DNA from: Parafrankia discariae
Lineage (GTDB): Bacteria; Actinomycetota; Actinomycetes; Frankiales; Frankiaceae
Length of the DNA: 64,000 nucleotides
Assembly: GCF_000373365.1 (NCBI RefSeq)
Contig: NZ_KB891170.1
Span: 1 to 64,000 of the forward strand
Reading direction: 5' to 3'
The number at the start of each line of letters is the position of its first letter. Within the stretch, counting starts at the first letter, position 1. A model generated the notes under the pieces. That model was not told the origin of the DNA. It ran no database searches and saw only the letters and a program-made list of their open reading frames with translations. The position numbers were made by a program, and so were the translations under genes. Below are positions 47,466 to 56,586 of this stretch, piece after piece.

Positions 47466-50400
47466 TCAGCCGGGACGCAACTTTTTGGCAAGTAGCTCGG
47501 CGAGGTGATAAGCCGTCCGGCCGCCGAGCTGGGCGGCCTGGGTGCGGCACGAGAAACCGTCCGCGAGCAGCACCGTGTCCTCGTCCGCCGCGCGCAGGGC
47601 GGGCAGCAGCGCCCGCTCGGCCACGGCGACCGAGACATCGTGGTGCCCACGTCGCATCCCGAAGTCACCGGCCAGGCCACAGCATCCCGCCAGCGTCTCA
47701 ACCTGCGCGCCGGCCGCCCGCAGCAGCGCGCTGTCGGTCTCGAAGCCCATGACCGCGTGCTGGTGGCAGTGCGGCTGGGCGAGCACCCGCACGCCGTCGA
47801 GCCGCGGGACCCGCCGCCCACCCGCCGGGCGCCGTTCGGGACCGCCCCCGGTGGTCGGCGGGCCGTCGTCGGTCAGGAACTCGGCGAGCGTCCGCACGCC
47901 CGCAGCGAGGGCCTCGGCCCGGTGGTCTCCGGGGAACAGCTCGACGAGATCGTCGCGCAGCACGGCCGTACACGACGGTTCCAGCCCCACGATCGGGATC
48001 CCGCTGAGCGCGTAGGGGGTGAGCTGGTCGAGGGTCCGGCGCAGGCGGCGGCGCGCCCCGTCCAGCTGGCCGGTGGTGATCCAGGTGAGGCCGCAGCAGG
48101 CGGGCCGACCGGGCGGGACCAGCACCCGGTGGCCGGCGGCCGCGAGCACCTCCACCGCCGCCCGCGCGGCGCCGGGGGTGAACGCGTCGGTGAAGGTGTC
48201 GACCCACAGCAGCACCGGGGGGTTCGTCCGTTCGCCGGCGCCGGCGAACGCCGTGTCCCGGCTGGTTCGCCGCCACCAGCGACGGAACGGCTCGGTGGCG
48301 AACTCCGGCGCGCCGCGGCGGGCGTCCAGGCCGCCGAGCCGGAACAGTGGACGGCGGATCGCGCCGGTGCGCAGCGCCGCGTTGACCACCCGGGGCGCCC
48401 GCCCGGCGAGACGCGTCCACCGGGGCAGCCAGCCGAGGGCGTAGTGCGCCGCCGGGCGGGGGCGGCGGCGGTAGGCCCGGTGCAGTACCTCGGACTTGTA
48501 CCGGGCGACGTCGACACCGGCCGGGCAGTCCCGGGCGCAGGCACGGCACGACAGGCAGAGGTCGAGCGACTCGCGGACCGCCGGGTCGCGCCACTCCCGC
48601 CGCGCGGGCGCGGGCGCGGTCGCGGTCGCGGTCGCGGTCGCGGTCGCGGTCGCGGTCGCGTGGGTGGTCGCGGGGTCGAGGTCGAGGGTGGCCGGGCCGG
48701 CGGCCGGGCGGGCGGGGCCGCCGGCGGCGAGCTCCTGCAGCACCCGGGCACGGCCCCGGGTGCTGTCCTTCTCGTCCCGGGTGGCCAGGTAGGACGGGCA
48801 CATGAAGCCCCCGGACGCCGACGTGTCCGCTCGGCACTTCGCCAGCCCGACGCAGCGGTGCACGGCCTGGGTGAGGTCCCCCGCGTCCGCGGTGAGCGCG
48901 AAGCCCCCCGCCACCCGCGGCAGCGGCCGGGCCCGCGGGCGGCGCAGGTCGGCGTCGAGCGGCCGCGGGCGCACGACGACCCCGGGGTTCATCAGGTCGT
49001 CCGGGTCGAAGATGTACTTGAAGGCGGCGAAGGCCGCCAGGGCGTCCGGCGAGTACATGATCGGGAGCAGCTCGCCGCGGGCCCGCCCGTCCCCGTGCTC
49101 GCCGGTCAGCGAACCGCCGTGCGCGACGACCAGGTGCGCCGCCTCGGTGAGGAAGGTCCGTAGCCGGCCGGGGTGCTCGGCGAGCGGGAAGTCGATCCGC
49201 ACGTGCACGCAGCCGTCGCCGAAATGACCGTAGGCGACGCCGTCCAGCCGGTGGGCCAGCATCAGCCTGCCGAACTCACGCAGGTACCCGCCGAGGTTCG
49301 CGGGCGGGACGGCGGCGTCCTCCCAGCCCGGCCAGGCCGGGGCGCCGTCCGGGGTGCGCCCCGCCAGGCCCGCGCCGTCCTCCCGCAGCCGCCAGAGCGC
49401 CGCCGCCGCGGACCCGGCCGGCAGCACCATGGACGCCGCCGCGCCCGCGTCGGCCACGACCGCCGCCGCCGCGGCCGCGGCCGCCGGCCCGGTCACCCCG
49501 CCGACCTCGACGAACAGCCAGCCCCCGCCGTCGGGCAGGGTGGGGACGGCGCTGCTCCCCCGGTGCCGGCGCACCCCGTCGACGAGGCGGGCGTCCATGC
49601 CCTCGAGGGCGAGCGGGCGGTGGCCGAGCAGCCCGGGGACGGCGTCGGCGGCGGTCGCCATGTCCGGGTAGCCGAGCACCACGAGCGCGGTCGCCGGCGG
49701 TACCTCGACGAGCCGGACCGTCGCGCCGAGCACGACGGCGCAGGTGCCCTCGGTGCCGACGAGAGCACGCCCGAGATGGGCGCCGCGCTCGGGCAGCAGG
49801 TGTTCCAGCGAGTAGCCCGAGATCTGCCGATCGAACCGCCCCAACTCGGTCCGGAGCACCGCGAGGTTGGCCTGGACGAAGGCGTCCAGGCCCGGCACCA
49901 CCGGCCCCGTGCCGGGCTGGGGTGATCCGGGCCGGGGTGATCCGGTCGCCGCCGCGGCGGCGGTGAAGCGGCGGCCCGTGCCGTCGACGACGTCGAGGGA
50001 GACGACGTTGTCGGCGGTCCGCCCGTAGGCCACCGCGCGCGCTCCGCAGGCGTTGTTCCCGATCATGCCGCCCAGGGTGGCGCGCCCGTGGGTGGACGGG
50101 TCGGGGCCGAACCTCAGCCGGTGCGGGCGGGCGGCGGCCTGCAGGTCGTCCAGGATCAGGCCGGGGGCGACCTGGGCCGTTCTGGAGTCCGGGTCGATGG
50201 TCGGGGTCGCGGTGAGATGCCGGCTGAGGTCCATGACGACCCCGGGGCCGACCGCGTTGCCGGCGATGGACGTCCCCGCGCCGCGCACCGTGAGCGCGGT
50301 GCCCGTCTCCCGGCAGACCGCGGCGACGGCGAGGACCTCGTCGACGTCGCGTGGCAGGACGACGATCTCGGGCGTGACCCGGTAGTTGGAGGCGTCCGAG

Positions 50401-50567
50401 GAGTACTCGGCGCGCCGCCGCGCCGAGTGGTCGACCACCGGCGTCAGGCCACGCGCGGCGCCGCGCGCCGGGCTGGCCGCCGCGGAGCCCGTGGCCGCCC
50501 GCAGTCGCGCCACCAGGTCCCGGACCTCCGCCCCGGCCTGGCCCTGCCCCGCCGCGCCGTCGCGCAT
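47466..50567 (-). CDS. FAD-linked oxidase / Fe-S oxidoreductase fusion (D-lactate or glycolate dehydrogenase type)
   Basis: 1033-residue GlcD-GlcF-like fusion oxidising a 2-hydroxyacid and passing electrons to the membrane. FAD_binding_4 is N-terminal ('GTALTVRGAGTSIAGNAVGPGVVMDLSRHL', 'GRATLGGMIGNNACGARAVAYGRTADNV'), then FAD-oxidase C ('GHFGDGCVHVRIDFPL', 'LTGEHGDGRARGELLP'). The Fe-S part has 'CVGLAKC...CPSYLATRDEKDSTRGRAR' and 'CLSCRACARDCPAGVDV', then CCG domains ('ACCGLTW', 'GCCGLAGDFG'). The inter-domain linker includes a Thr-Ala run encoded by the hexamer repeat at 48615-48656. GGGAGG lies before ATG 50567. Confidence 0.93.
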   Translation of the reverse strand: MRDGAAGQGQAGAEVRDLVARLRAATGSAAASPARGAARGLTPVVDHSARRRAEYSSDASNYRVTPEIVVLPRDVDEVLAVAAVCRETGTALTVRGAGTSIAGNAVGPGVVMDLSRHLTATPTIDPDSRTAQVAPGLILDDLQAAARPHRLRFGPDPSTHGRATLGGMIGNNACGARAVAYGRTADNVVSLDVVDGTGRRFTAAAAATGSPRPGSPQPGTGPVVPGLDAFVQANLAVLRTELGRFDRQISGYSLEHLLPERGAHLGRALVGTEGTCAVVLGATVRLVEVPPATALVVLGYPDMATAADAVPGLLGHRPLALEGMDARLVDGVRRHRGSSAVPTLPDGGGWLFVEVGGVTGPAAAAAAAAVVADAGAAASMVLPAGSAAAALWRLREDGAGLAGRTPDGAPAWPGWEDAAVPPANLGGYLREFGRLMLAHRLDGVAYGHFGDGCVHVRIDFPLAEHPGRLRTFLTEAAHLVVAHGGSLTGEHGDGRARGELLPIMYSPDALAAFAAFKYIFDPDDLMNPGVVVRPRPLDADLRRPRARPLPRVAGGFALTADAGDLTQAVHRCVGLAKCRADTSASGGFMCPSYLATRDEKDSTRGRARVLQELAAGGPARPAAGPATLDLDPATTHATATATATATATATAPAPARREWRDPAVRESLDLCLSCRACARDCPAGVDVARYKSEVLHRAYRRRPRPAAHYALGWLPRWTRLAGRAPRVVNAALRTGAIRRPLFRLGGLDARRGAPEFATEPFRRWWRRTSRDTAFAGAGERTNPPVLLWVDTFTDAFTPGAARAAVEVLAAAGHRVLVPPGRPACCGLTWITTGQLDGARRRLRRTLDQLTPYALSGIPIVGLEPSCTAVLRDDLVELFPGDHRAEALAAGVRTLAEFLTDDGPPTTGGGPERRPAGGRRVPRLDGVRVLAQPHCHQHAVMGFETDSALLRAAGAQVETLAGCCGLAGDFGMRRGHHDVSVAVAERALLPALRAADEDTVLLADGFSCRTQAAQLGGRTAYHLAELLAKKLRPG
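48615..48656 (-). repeat. Hexanucleotide microsatellite (CGCGGT x7) inside the FAD/Fe-S gene
   Basis: Seven exact CGCGGT units plus a partial eighth. In the coding sense they give alternating Thr-Ala in the linker between the FAD and Fe-S halves. The unit is a multiple of three, so length changes keep the frame. Confidence 0.9.
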
Positions 50568-50893
50568 CGTGCCTCCCGTCCGCACCGCACCCGCACCCGT
50601 GTCGAGAGCCGGCCCGAGAGTCGGGGCGCCCCGGCCCTCGGTTGCTCTATCCCCTGTACGCCCAGATCGTCCCCGCCCCCGGCCGCCTCCTTCGATCGGT
50701 GCCGCGCGGACGGCGCGTGTCCGCGTGTTGTCGTCCCGGCGGTGGGCCGGGATCTGTCGTAGGTCTGGGAGACGATCGCCGAGTGCCGGCACCGCGAGTG
50801 CCGGCGGCGGCCGGCGAGGCCCCGACTCACCGCCAGAAGTCAGGATCTCGCCGACTCGGCCAGGCGATTATCGGATGTCCGCGGGAGGTGCAC
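50568..50893. other. Promoter region between divergent FAD/Fe-S and ABC exporter genes
   Basis: About 325 bp with no gene supported on either strand. It must contain both divergent promoters. GGGAGG at 50883-50888 is the exporter ribosome site. Confidence 0.5.
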
Positions 50894-52987
50894 ATGTCGT
50901 CCGAAGACCGCCGCGGGGCGGATCGCGGCGCCCCGCTGGTTCCCACTCTCATGGCGCTCCTGCTCGCCCGCCTCACCGCGAGTCGGACCGCGCGGCGCGG
51001 GGTCCGCTTCTTCGACGACCAGGGCGGGCGGCTGCTGGCCATCGTCGCGCTGGATCTCGTCGGCGCCGTGTCCGTGGCCGTCACGCCCTTCGTGCTGCGC
51101 GCGGTCGTCGACGACGGGCTGATCGACCGGTCCGCCCCCCAGGACAGGGCCGCGCTGATCGGCCAGGTGGCGCTGCTGCTGGCCGCCTTCCTCCTCCAGG
51201 CGATGCTGGGTGCCGTCTCGACCCTCGTCGGTTCGGGTGTCGGTGAACGGGTGCACATGCGGGCGACGGTCGCGATCCACGACCAGCTGCTCCGCCTGCC
51301 GTTCTCGTTCTTCCCCGGCCAGCGGCACGGCGACGTCCTGACCCTGTTCGGTGGGGACATCGCCGAGGTCCGCAGCGCGGTGTCACTGTCCGTGCCGCGC
51401 GCGATCAGCGCCGGGGTCACCGCGGTGGTGGGCGTGGTGAGCGTCGTCCTGCTGGACTGGCGGCTCGCGCTGGTCGCCGTCCTCCTGTCTCCGCTGGTCT
51501 TCGGCCTGATGACGCTGGGCCGGCGCCGGGGCCGGGAGCTGACCAGGGAGCACATCAAACTGCGCTCGGCGCACTTCGCCCTGATCACCGACACGACGAG
51601 TGTCTCGGGAGCCCTGCACGTGCGGCTGTTCGGGCGCAGCCTGCACGAGTCCGGCCGGCTGGCCACGATCGCCGACCAGACCCGCCGGATCTCCCTGAAA
51701 CGGATCAGGGTCTCCGCGCTGGCGCAGCTCATGTCGTCGGCTGGTGCCGCGCTCGCCATCGTCGCCGTGATGAGCGTCGGGATCTGGCTCGTCAGCACCC
51801 AGCGCGCGACCGTCGGCACACTGGTCGCGTTCGCGAGCGCGCTCCTTTTCGCCTACCGCCCGGTCACCGGCCTGGCCGAGAGCCGGGCCGACCTGATCGA
51901 GGCGGGTGTCGCCTTCGACCGGATCTTCGGGCTGCTCGACCTGGTGCCCGACCCGCGGGACCTCCCCACCACCACCACCGGGGCGCCCGAGGCGGCGCGA
52001 CCGGGCGCCGGGCCGGTCGGGGTTCCGGCTCCCCGGGAGGCCACCGGGCCGGGCGCGGGCGCGGGAAGCGCCACGACACCGGGGGCGGCCAGCGCGCCCG
52101 AGATCGTGGTGGACGCTGTCTGGTTCCGTTATGCCGGCAGCCGGCAGAACGCCTGGTCCTCGGCCGGCCGGGACGTACGCCGCCGCTGGTGGTACGTCGC
52201 GGACGACGAGGAGGAGGACGAGGAGCAGGAATCCCGGCGGGCGACCTCGGGCGAGGCCACCCCGGCCGGCGGCCCCGGTCCAACCGAGCACTGGGCGCTG
52301 CGCGACGTCCAGCTCACCGCGGGGGCCGGCGAGAAGACGGCGATCGTCGGCGCGAGCGGCGCGGGCAAGACGACGCTCGGCTATCTCCTGTCCGGGGTGC
52401 ACCGCCCCGACCGCGGCCGCCTCCTGCTCGACGGCACGGACTTCGCGGACCTCACCTGGAGCGCCCTACGGGCGACGATCGGCGTCGTCCCGCAGGATCC
52501 CCACCTGTTCAACGACACGATCGCCGCGAACGTCCGCTATGGGCGGCTCGACGCCACCGACGAGGCGATCACCGCGGCGGTGGTCGACGCGGGCCTCGGT
52601 CCGATGCTGGAGCGCCTACCCAGAGGCATCCGAACGAAGGTGGGTGCCCGGGGCTACCAGCTCTCGGGCGGGGAGCGCCAGCGCCTCGCGCTCGCCCGGG
52701 TCCTGATCGCCGACCCGCCGGTGCTCATCCTCGACGAGGCGACCTCCCAGCTCGACGCGGCGACCGAGCACACCGTCCAGGAGGCGCTGACCCGCCTCGG
52801 AGCGGGGCGGACCCGCCTCGTCATCGCGCACCGGCTGTCCACGATCGTCGACGCCGACCGCATCTACGTGATGGGCGAGGGCTCCGTGGTCGAGCACGGC
52901 ACCCACGCCGAACTGATCAAGGCCGACGGCGCCTACGCCCGTCTGTACCACCGGCAGCTCCGCCGAGAGGTCACCAGAGCAGGTTGA
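50894..52987 (+). CDS. ABC transporter, fused permease/ATPase, with insertion in the ATPase domain
   Basis: Half-transporter of 697 residues acting as a dimer in export. Six membrane helices ('LLAIVALDLVGAVSVAVTPFVLRAVVDDGLID', 'VALLLAAFLLQAMLGAVSTLVG', 'AISAGVTAVVGVVSVVLLDW') precede a full ATPase: Walker A 'GASGAGKTT', signature 'YQLSGGERQRLALARVLI', Walker B 'VLILDEATSQLD', H-loop 'IAHRLST'. The ATPase is unusual: about 50 residues with an acidic run (DDEEEDEEQE) are inserted between the first strand ('IVVDAVWFRY') and 'HWALRDVQLTAG'. ATG 50894 follows GGGAGG by five bases. The last 17 bases overlap the convergent helD gene. Confidence 0.92.
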   Translation: MSSEDRRGADRGAPLVPTLMALLLARLTASRTARRGVRFFDDQGGRLLAIVALDLVGAVSVAVTPFVLRAVVDDGLIDRSAPQDRAALIGQVALLLAAFLLQAMLGAVSTLVGSGVGERVHMRATVAIHDQLLRLPFSFFPGQRHGDVLTLFGGDIAEVRSAVSLSVPRAISAGVTAVVGVVSVVLLDWRLALVAVLLSPLVFGLMTLGRRRGRELTREHIKLRSAHFALITDTTSVSGALHVRLFGRSLHESGRLATIADQTRRISLKRIRVSALAQLMSSAGAALAIVAVMSVGIWLVSTQRATVGTLVAFASALLFAYRPVTGLAESRADLIEAGVAFDRIFGLLDLVPDPRDLPTTTTGAPEAARPGAGPVGVPAPREATGPGAGAGSATTPGAASAPEIVVDAVWFRYAGSRQNAWSSAGRDVRRRWWYVADDEEEDEEQESRRATSGEATPAGGPGPTEHWALRDVQLTAGAGEKTAIVGASGAGKTTLGYLLSGVHRPDRGRLLLDGTDFADLTWSALRATIGVVPQDPHLFNDTIAANVRYGRLDATDEAITAAVVDAGLGPMLERLPRGIRTKVGARGYQLSGGERQRLALARVLIADPPVLILDEATSQLDAATEHTVQEALTRLGAGRTRLVIAHRLSTIVDADRIYVMGEGSVVEHGTHAELIKADGAYARLYHRQLRREVTRAG

Positions 52988-55589
52988 GCTGCCGGCCGCC
53001 GGCCACCGGGTCACCGAGCTCGGCGTCGGCCCCCGGCTCACCGAGCTCGGCGTCGGCCCCCGGCCCGCCGGCGCGGGCCGGCATCCGGCGCAGGACCCCG
53101 GGAAGCTCCCCGGTGTGCACCACGGTGAGCACACGGGTGGCCCGGGTCAACGCCACGTAGAGATCGGCCAGGCCCCGGGTCGGGCCGGCCAGGATCTCGG
53201 CCGGTTCGACGAGGACCACCGCGTCGAACTCGAGGCCCTTGGACTCCGCGACGGTGAGCACGGCGACGGGCGCGTCGAGCAGCAGGTCTGCCTCCGCCGG
53301 CTCCCGGCCCCCGGTCGGCCGGTCGGCGGGGGCGTTCAGGTCGTCCAGGTCGTCGGGCTGGCGCGGCAGCGCGAGCTGGGGCGCGGCCGCGCGCAGGGCG
53401 GCGCGGATGGCCGCGGTCCGCCCCGGCGGACAGATCACGGCGACCCGCCCGCCGGCCGCCTCGCCCGCGGCCCGCACGGACTCGTCGACCACGCCCCGCA
53501 CGAGCGCCTCGGCGGCGGCGGGCGTCCGGACGGCGTCCGGGCGCCGGCCGGCGGACCGGACCGACAGGGGCGGCGCGGCCTCGGGATCGGCCGCCGCCAG
53601 CACGTCGGCCGCGACGTCCATGATCTCGCTGGGGGTCCGGTAGTTCACGCTGAGCCGCTCGACGGTGTAGCGGGCGCCGACAGCCGGGCCCAGCAGCTCG
53701 CCCCAGCTCGCCGGCGGCCGCGGGCGGGCCGCCTGGGCGAGATCACCGACGAGCGTCGCGGTGCGCCCGGGGCAGCGTCGCCACAGCAGCCGCCACAGCA
53801 TGGGCGAGACCTCCTGGGCCTCGTCGACGATGAGGTGGCCGAACGTCCAGGTCCGGTCCCCGGTCGCGTACTCCGCGGCGCCGCGGCGCTGCCGGGGCGC
53901 GGTCCAGCGCTCGGCCACCGTGTCGGCGTCGAGCCGGTCGTCGAGGCCGAGCATCTCCAGCACGCCGCGGGCGTACTCCCGCTCGGCCGCGCGCTCGGCC
54001 GCGGCGCGGCGCTCCTCGTCGCGACGGGCGTCCTCCTCCGGGTCGCCGAGCAGCTCGGCGGCCTCGTCCAGCAGGGGGACGTCCGCCGGAGTCCAGTGGA
54101 TCCGGCCGGTTCCGGCGGTGCGCCGCCCTGGCGCGTCCACCGGGCCGGCCCGCCGCAGCAGGGCGCGTTCCTGCGCGGTGAGCCGGGTGCCGGCGGCCCG
54201 GGCGAGGAGGTCCGGCGAGGCGTACAGGTCGGCCAGCAGGCGGGCCGGGGTGAGCAGCGGCCACAGGTCGTTCAGGGCCCGACGCACACCGGGGTCCGCC
54301 CACAGCCCGGAGGTGACCTCCGAGCGTTCCTCGGGCTCCCACAACCCGCCGGGCAACCGGGAGACCACCTGGTTCGTCAACGCACCGAGCAGCTCGCGGA
54401 TGAACACGCGGCGCGCGGAGTTGTGCGGGCGGCGGCTGCGCCGGGCCCTGGTCCGGGCCCGGACGATGGTGTCCCGGTCCAGGTGCAGGTCATGCTCGTC
54501 GTGGCGGATCCGCACGCCACGGCCCGGGGCCCGCTGGCGGTCCCGGACCGCGCCGGCGATGACGTCGGCCATCCGCCCGTCGCCCTTGAGGGCCGCGGCG
54601 GCTACCGGGTCCTCGCCGGTCGCGTCCACGCCGGGGAAGAGCCGTCCCGGGGTCGCGAACATCACCCCGGTCTCGCCGAGCGAGGGCAGCACCTGCTCGA
54701 TGTAGCGGAGGAAGACCGGACTGGGCCCGACCACGAGCACCCCGGACCGGACGAGACGGTCACGGTGGGTGTACAGCAGGTAGGCGGCGCGGTGCAGGGC
54801 GACGGCGGTCTTGCCGGTCCCCGGTCCGCCGTCGACCACCAGCACCGCGTTCGCGGCCGCCCGGATGATCCGGTCCTGCTCGGCCTGCAGCGTCGAGACG
54901 ATGTCGTGCATCCGGCCCGTACGCGGGGCGGACAGCGCCTCCAGGAGCATCGTGTCCCCGGTCGCGCCGAGCCCGGCCTCGGCGGCCGCACCGCTCTCGG
55001 CGGCCGCACCGTTCCCGGCGGCCGCACCGTTCCCGGCGGCCGCACCGTTCCCGGCGGCCGCACCGTTCCCGGCGGCCGCGGCGTTCCCGGCGGCCGCGGC
55101 GTCGTCGGCGGCACCGTCGTCGGCCCCGGCCCGCGCGAGGTAGGCGCGTGGGTCGAGCGGGTCGTCGGCGATGCCGGTGACCCGCCGGCCGCGGGTGCGC
55201 AGGTGGCGGCGGCGGGTCAGGCCCCGCGGATCGGCGATGGTCGCCTGGTAGAACGCGGTGGCCACCGGCGCCCGCCAGTCGACCAGGATCGGCTCCTGCT
55301 CCTGGTCGGACAGCCCGATCCGGCCGATGTAGGTGCGCCCCCCGGCCGCGTGGTCCATCGCGCCGAAGCACAGCCGCCCCTCGGCGGCGTCGAGCCGGGC
55401 CAGCCGGTCGGCATGTGTCGCGGCGAACACGTCGCGTTCCACGATCGACTGTGGCGTGCCGGTGCCCGCCTCGAGCAGCACCTGCCGGAGCTGTCCCCTG
55501 GTGGTCTCCCGGACCTCGTCCAACCGGCCGTAGAGGGTGTCGACGTAGGCCTGCTCACGGGCGAGCTCTGCGTCACGTGTCGTCGGCAC
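52971..55589 (-). CDS. helD: HelD-type SF1 helicase-like RNA polymerase recycling factor
   Basis: 872-residue UvrD-like ATPase of the actinobacterial HelD class, which binds RNA polymerase and frees stalled complexes; some relatives (HelR) confer rifampicin tolerance. The N-terminal coiled coil 'ELAREQAYVDTLYGRLDEVRETTRGQLRQVL' would reach the polymerase secondary channel. 'IGRIGLSDQEQEPILVDWRAPVATAFYQAT' is the family signature. Walker A is 'GGPGTGKTAVALHRAAYLLY'; later motifs are 'HLIVDEAQEVSPMLWRLL', 'LSVNYRTPSEIMDVA' and 'VAESKGLEFDAVVLV', 'YVALTRATRVLTVV'. A tandem-repeat linker (54981-55106) and a duplicated C-terminal segment (53011-53064) are unusual. Confidence 0.92.
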   Translation of the reverse strand: MPTTRDAELAREQAYVDTLYGRLDEVRETTRGQLRQVLLEAGTGTPQSIVERDVFAATHADRLARLDAAEGRLCFGAMDHAAGGRTYIGRIGLSDQEQEPILVDWRAPVATAFYQATIADPRGLTRRRHLRTRGRRVTGIADDPLDPRAYLARAGADDGAADDAAAAGNAAAAGNGAAAGNGAAAGNGAAAGNGAAAESGAAAEAGLGATGDTMLLEALSAPRTGRMHDIVSTLQAEQDRIIRAAANAVLVVDGGPGTGKTAVALHRAAYLLYTHRDRLVRSGVLVVGPSPVFLRYIEQVLPSLGETGVMFATPGRLFPGVDATGEDPVAAAALKGDGRMADVIAGAVRDRQRAPGRGVRIRHDEHDLHLDRDTIVRARTRARRSRRPHNSARRVFIRELLGALTNQVVSRLPGGLWEPEERSEVTSGLWADPGVRRALNDLWPLLTPARLLADLYASPDLLARAAGTRLTAQERALLRRAGPVDAPGRRTAGTGRIHWTPADVPLLDEAAELLGDPEEDARRDEERRAAAERAAEREYARGVLEMLGLDDRLDADTVAERWTAPRQRRGAAEYATGDRTWTFGHLIVDEAQEVSPMLWRLLWRRCPGRTATLVGDLAQAARPRPPASWGELLGPAVGARYTVERLSVNYRTPSEIMDVAADVLAAADPEAAPPLSVRSAGRRPDAVRTPAAAEALVRGVVDESVRAAGEAAGGRVAVICPPGRTAAIRAALRAAAPQLALPRQPDDLDDLNAPADRPTGGREPAEADLLLDAPVAVLTVAESKGLEFDAVVLVEPAEILAGPTRGLADLYVALTRATRVLTVVHTGELPGVLRRMPARAGGPGADAELGEPGADAELGDPVAGGRQLNLLW
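53011..53064 (-). repeat. Perfect 27-bp tandem duplication at the helD 3' end
   Basis: 53011-53037 and 53038-53064 are identical. They encode the repeated Gly-Ala-Asp-Ala-Glu-Leu-Gly near the protein's C-terminus and keep the frame. Confidence 0.95.
54981..55106 (-). repeat. 18-bp minisatellite (x7) inside helD
   Basis: Seven consecutive 18-bp units; units 2-5 (54999-55070) are identical (GGCGGCCGCACCGTTCCC), the outer ones diverged. In the coding sense they give repeated Gly-Asn-Gly-Ala-Ala-Ala between the N-terminal region and the ATPase. Each unit contains a NotI-like GCGGCCGC. Confidence 0.95.
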
Positions 55590-55868
55590 CGGGATGTCCC
55601 TTCAGGTCGGGTGGCGGAGACGGGTCGGGAGAGGATCCTGACGCGCGGCCACGGGCGCCCAACAGCCCACCACACTCGGATCATCCCGCCCGCCGGAGCG
55701 CACACCACGACGTGTCCCGCTGTCGGCCTGCCGCGTGTTCCGGACGGGCGTTCCGCCGGCCACGGCTACTTCTCGACCACCCAGGCTACGTCCAGCCCGG
55801 CGTCCCGCGGGCGGCGGGCGGCGTGACGGTCGCCGGGCCCGCCCCACGTCCGGGCGGTCGGGCAGCGG

Positions 55869-56531
55869 TCACCCGCCCGGTGCGGCGCCCTGCCGCACGT
55901 CGTCGGCGTCGTGTTCGAGCCGGGTGCGCACCAGCGCCGCGATCAGGCGCGGGACGTCCTCCCGTTCGACGAGGTCGCTCAGATCCCGGGGATCGGTCGG
56001 CAGGCCCAGCTCGGCCGCGGCCGCGAGCGCCCGCCGGTCCGCGTAGGGCACGAGCTCGTCCCAGGCCGCCTGGGCCTCGCGCAGGAAGATGTCCGCGCCG
56101 ACCGGCCCGATTCCCTTGATCTTCTGGAGCAGGGCCCGCTCGCGGTCCGGGGTGTGCTCCGCCGCGTCACGCAGGCGCCGGATGTCGCCGTCGTAGGTGT
56201 CGAGCAGATAGGCGCAGGCGTCGCCGAGCGTGCGCGAGGTGCTCTCGTCGTAGCGGGCGTACCCGCTGCGGTTGAGCACGCGGGTCCGGTCCGCCCATGG
56301 CGCCTCGCCCAGCACGGCCGCGGACGTCCACCCCTGCTCACGCAGCGCGCGGAACGCGCCGACCGCGGTCGGTGTGCGGATGCGGGCGCTCGCGAGCAAC
56401 GCGAACACCAGCAGCCCGAACATCGCCTCGGCCGTGTCGGCGGGTACGTCGACGTCGATCTCCTCGGCGTACGTGCGGCCGTGCCGGGCGAGCAGCTCAC
56501 GCACAATCGCGCCGGTGTCAGTTCCAGCCAT
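55869..56531 (-). CDS. Endonuclease III-like HhH protein without Fe-S cluster
   Basis: 220-residue helical protein of the HhH-GPD glycosylase superfamily: 'AMFGLLVFALLASARIRTPTAVGAFRALREQGWTSAAVLGEA', then the helix-hairpin-helix 'LLQKIKGIGPVGADIFLREAQ' and 'WDELVPYADRRALAAAAELGLP'. The four-cysteine cluster loop of classic Nth is absent. The expected catalytic Lys after the hairpin is not evident, with the conserved Asp region reading 'YADRRAL'. A base-excision or DNA-binding role is possible but unproven. It sits between helD and the alpha/beta hydrolase gene on the same strand. Confidence 0.75.
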   Translation of the reverse strand: MAGTDTGAIVRELLARHGRTYAEEIDVDVPADTAEAMFGLLVFALLASARIRTPTAVGAFRALREQGWTSAAVLGEAPWADRTRVLNRSGYARYDESTSRTLGDACAYLLDTYDGDIRRLRDAAEHTPDRERALLQKIKGIGPVGADIFLREAQAAWDELVPYADRRALAAAAELGLPTDPRDLSDLVEREDVPRLIAALVRTRLEHDADDVRQGAAPGG

Positions 56532-56586
56532 GGGACTGGGCTACCCGCGACGCTCCCCCGCACTCCCGGCCGAAATCGGCGGAGCG

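Noticed and set aside
54981-55106. CRISPR-like array
   Set aside because: The 18-bp units abut with no spacers and are in frame inside helD.
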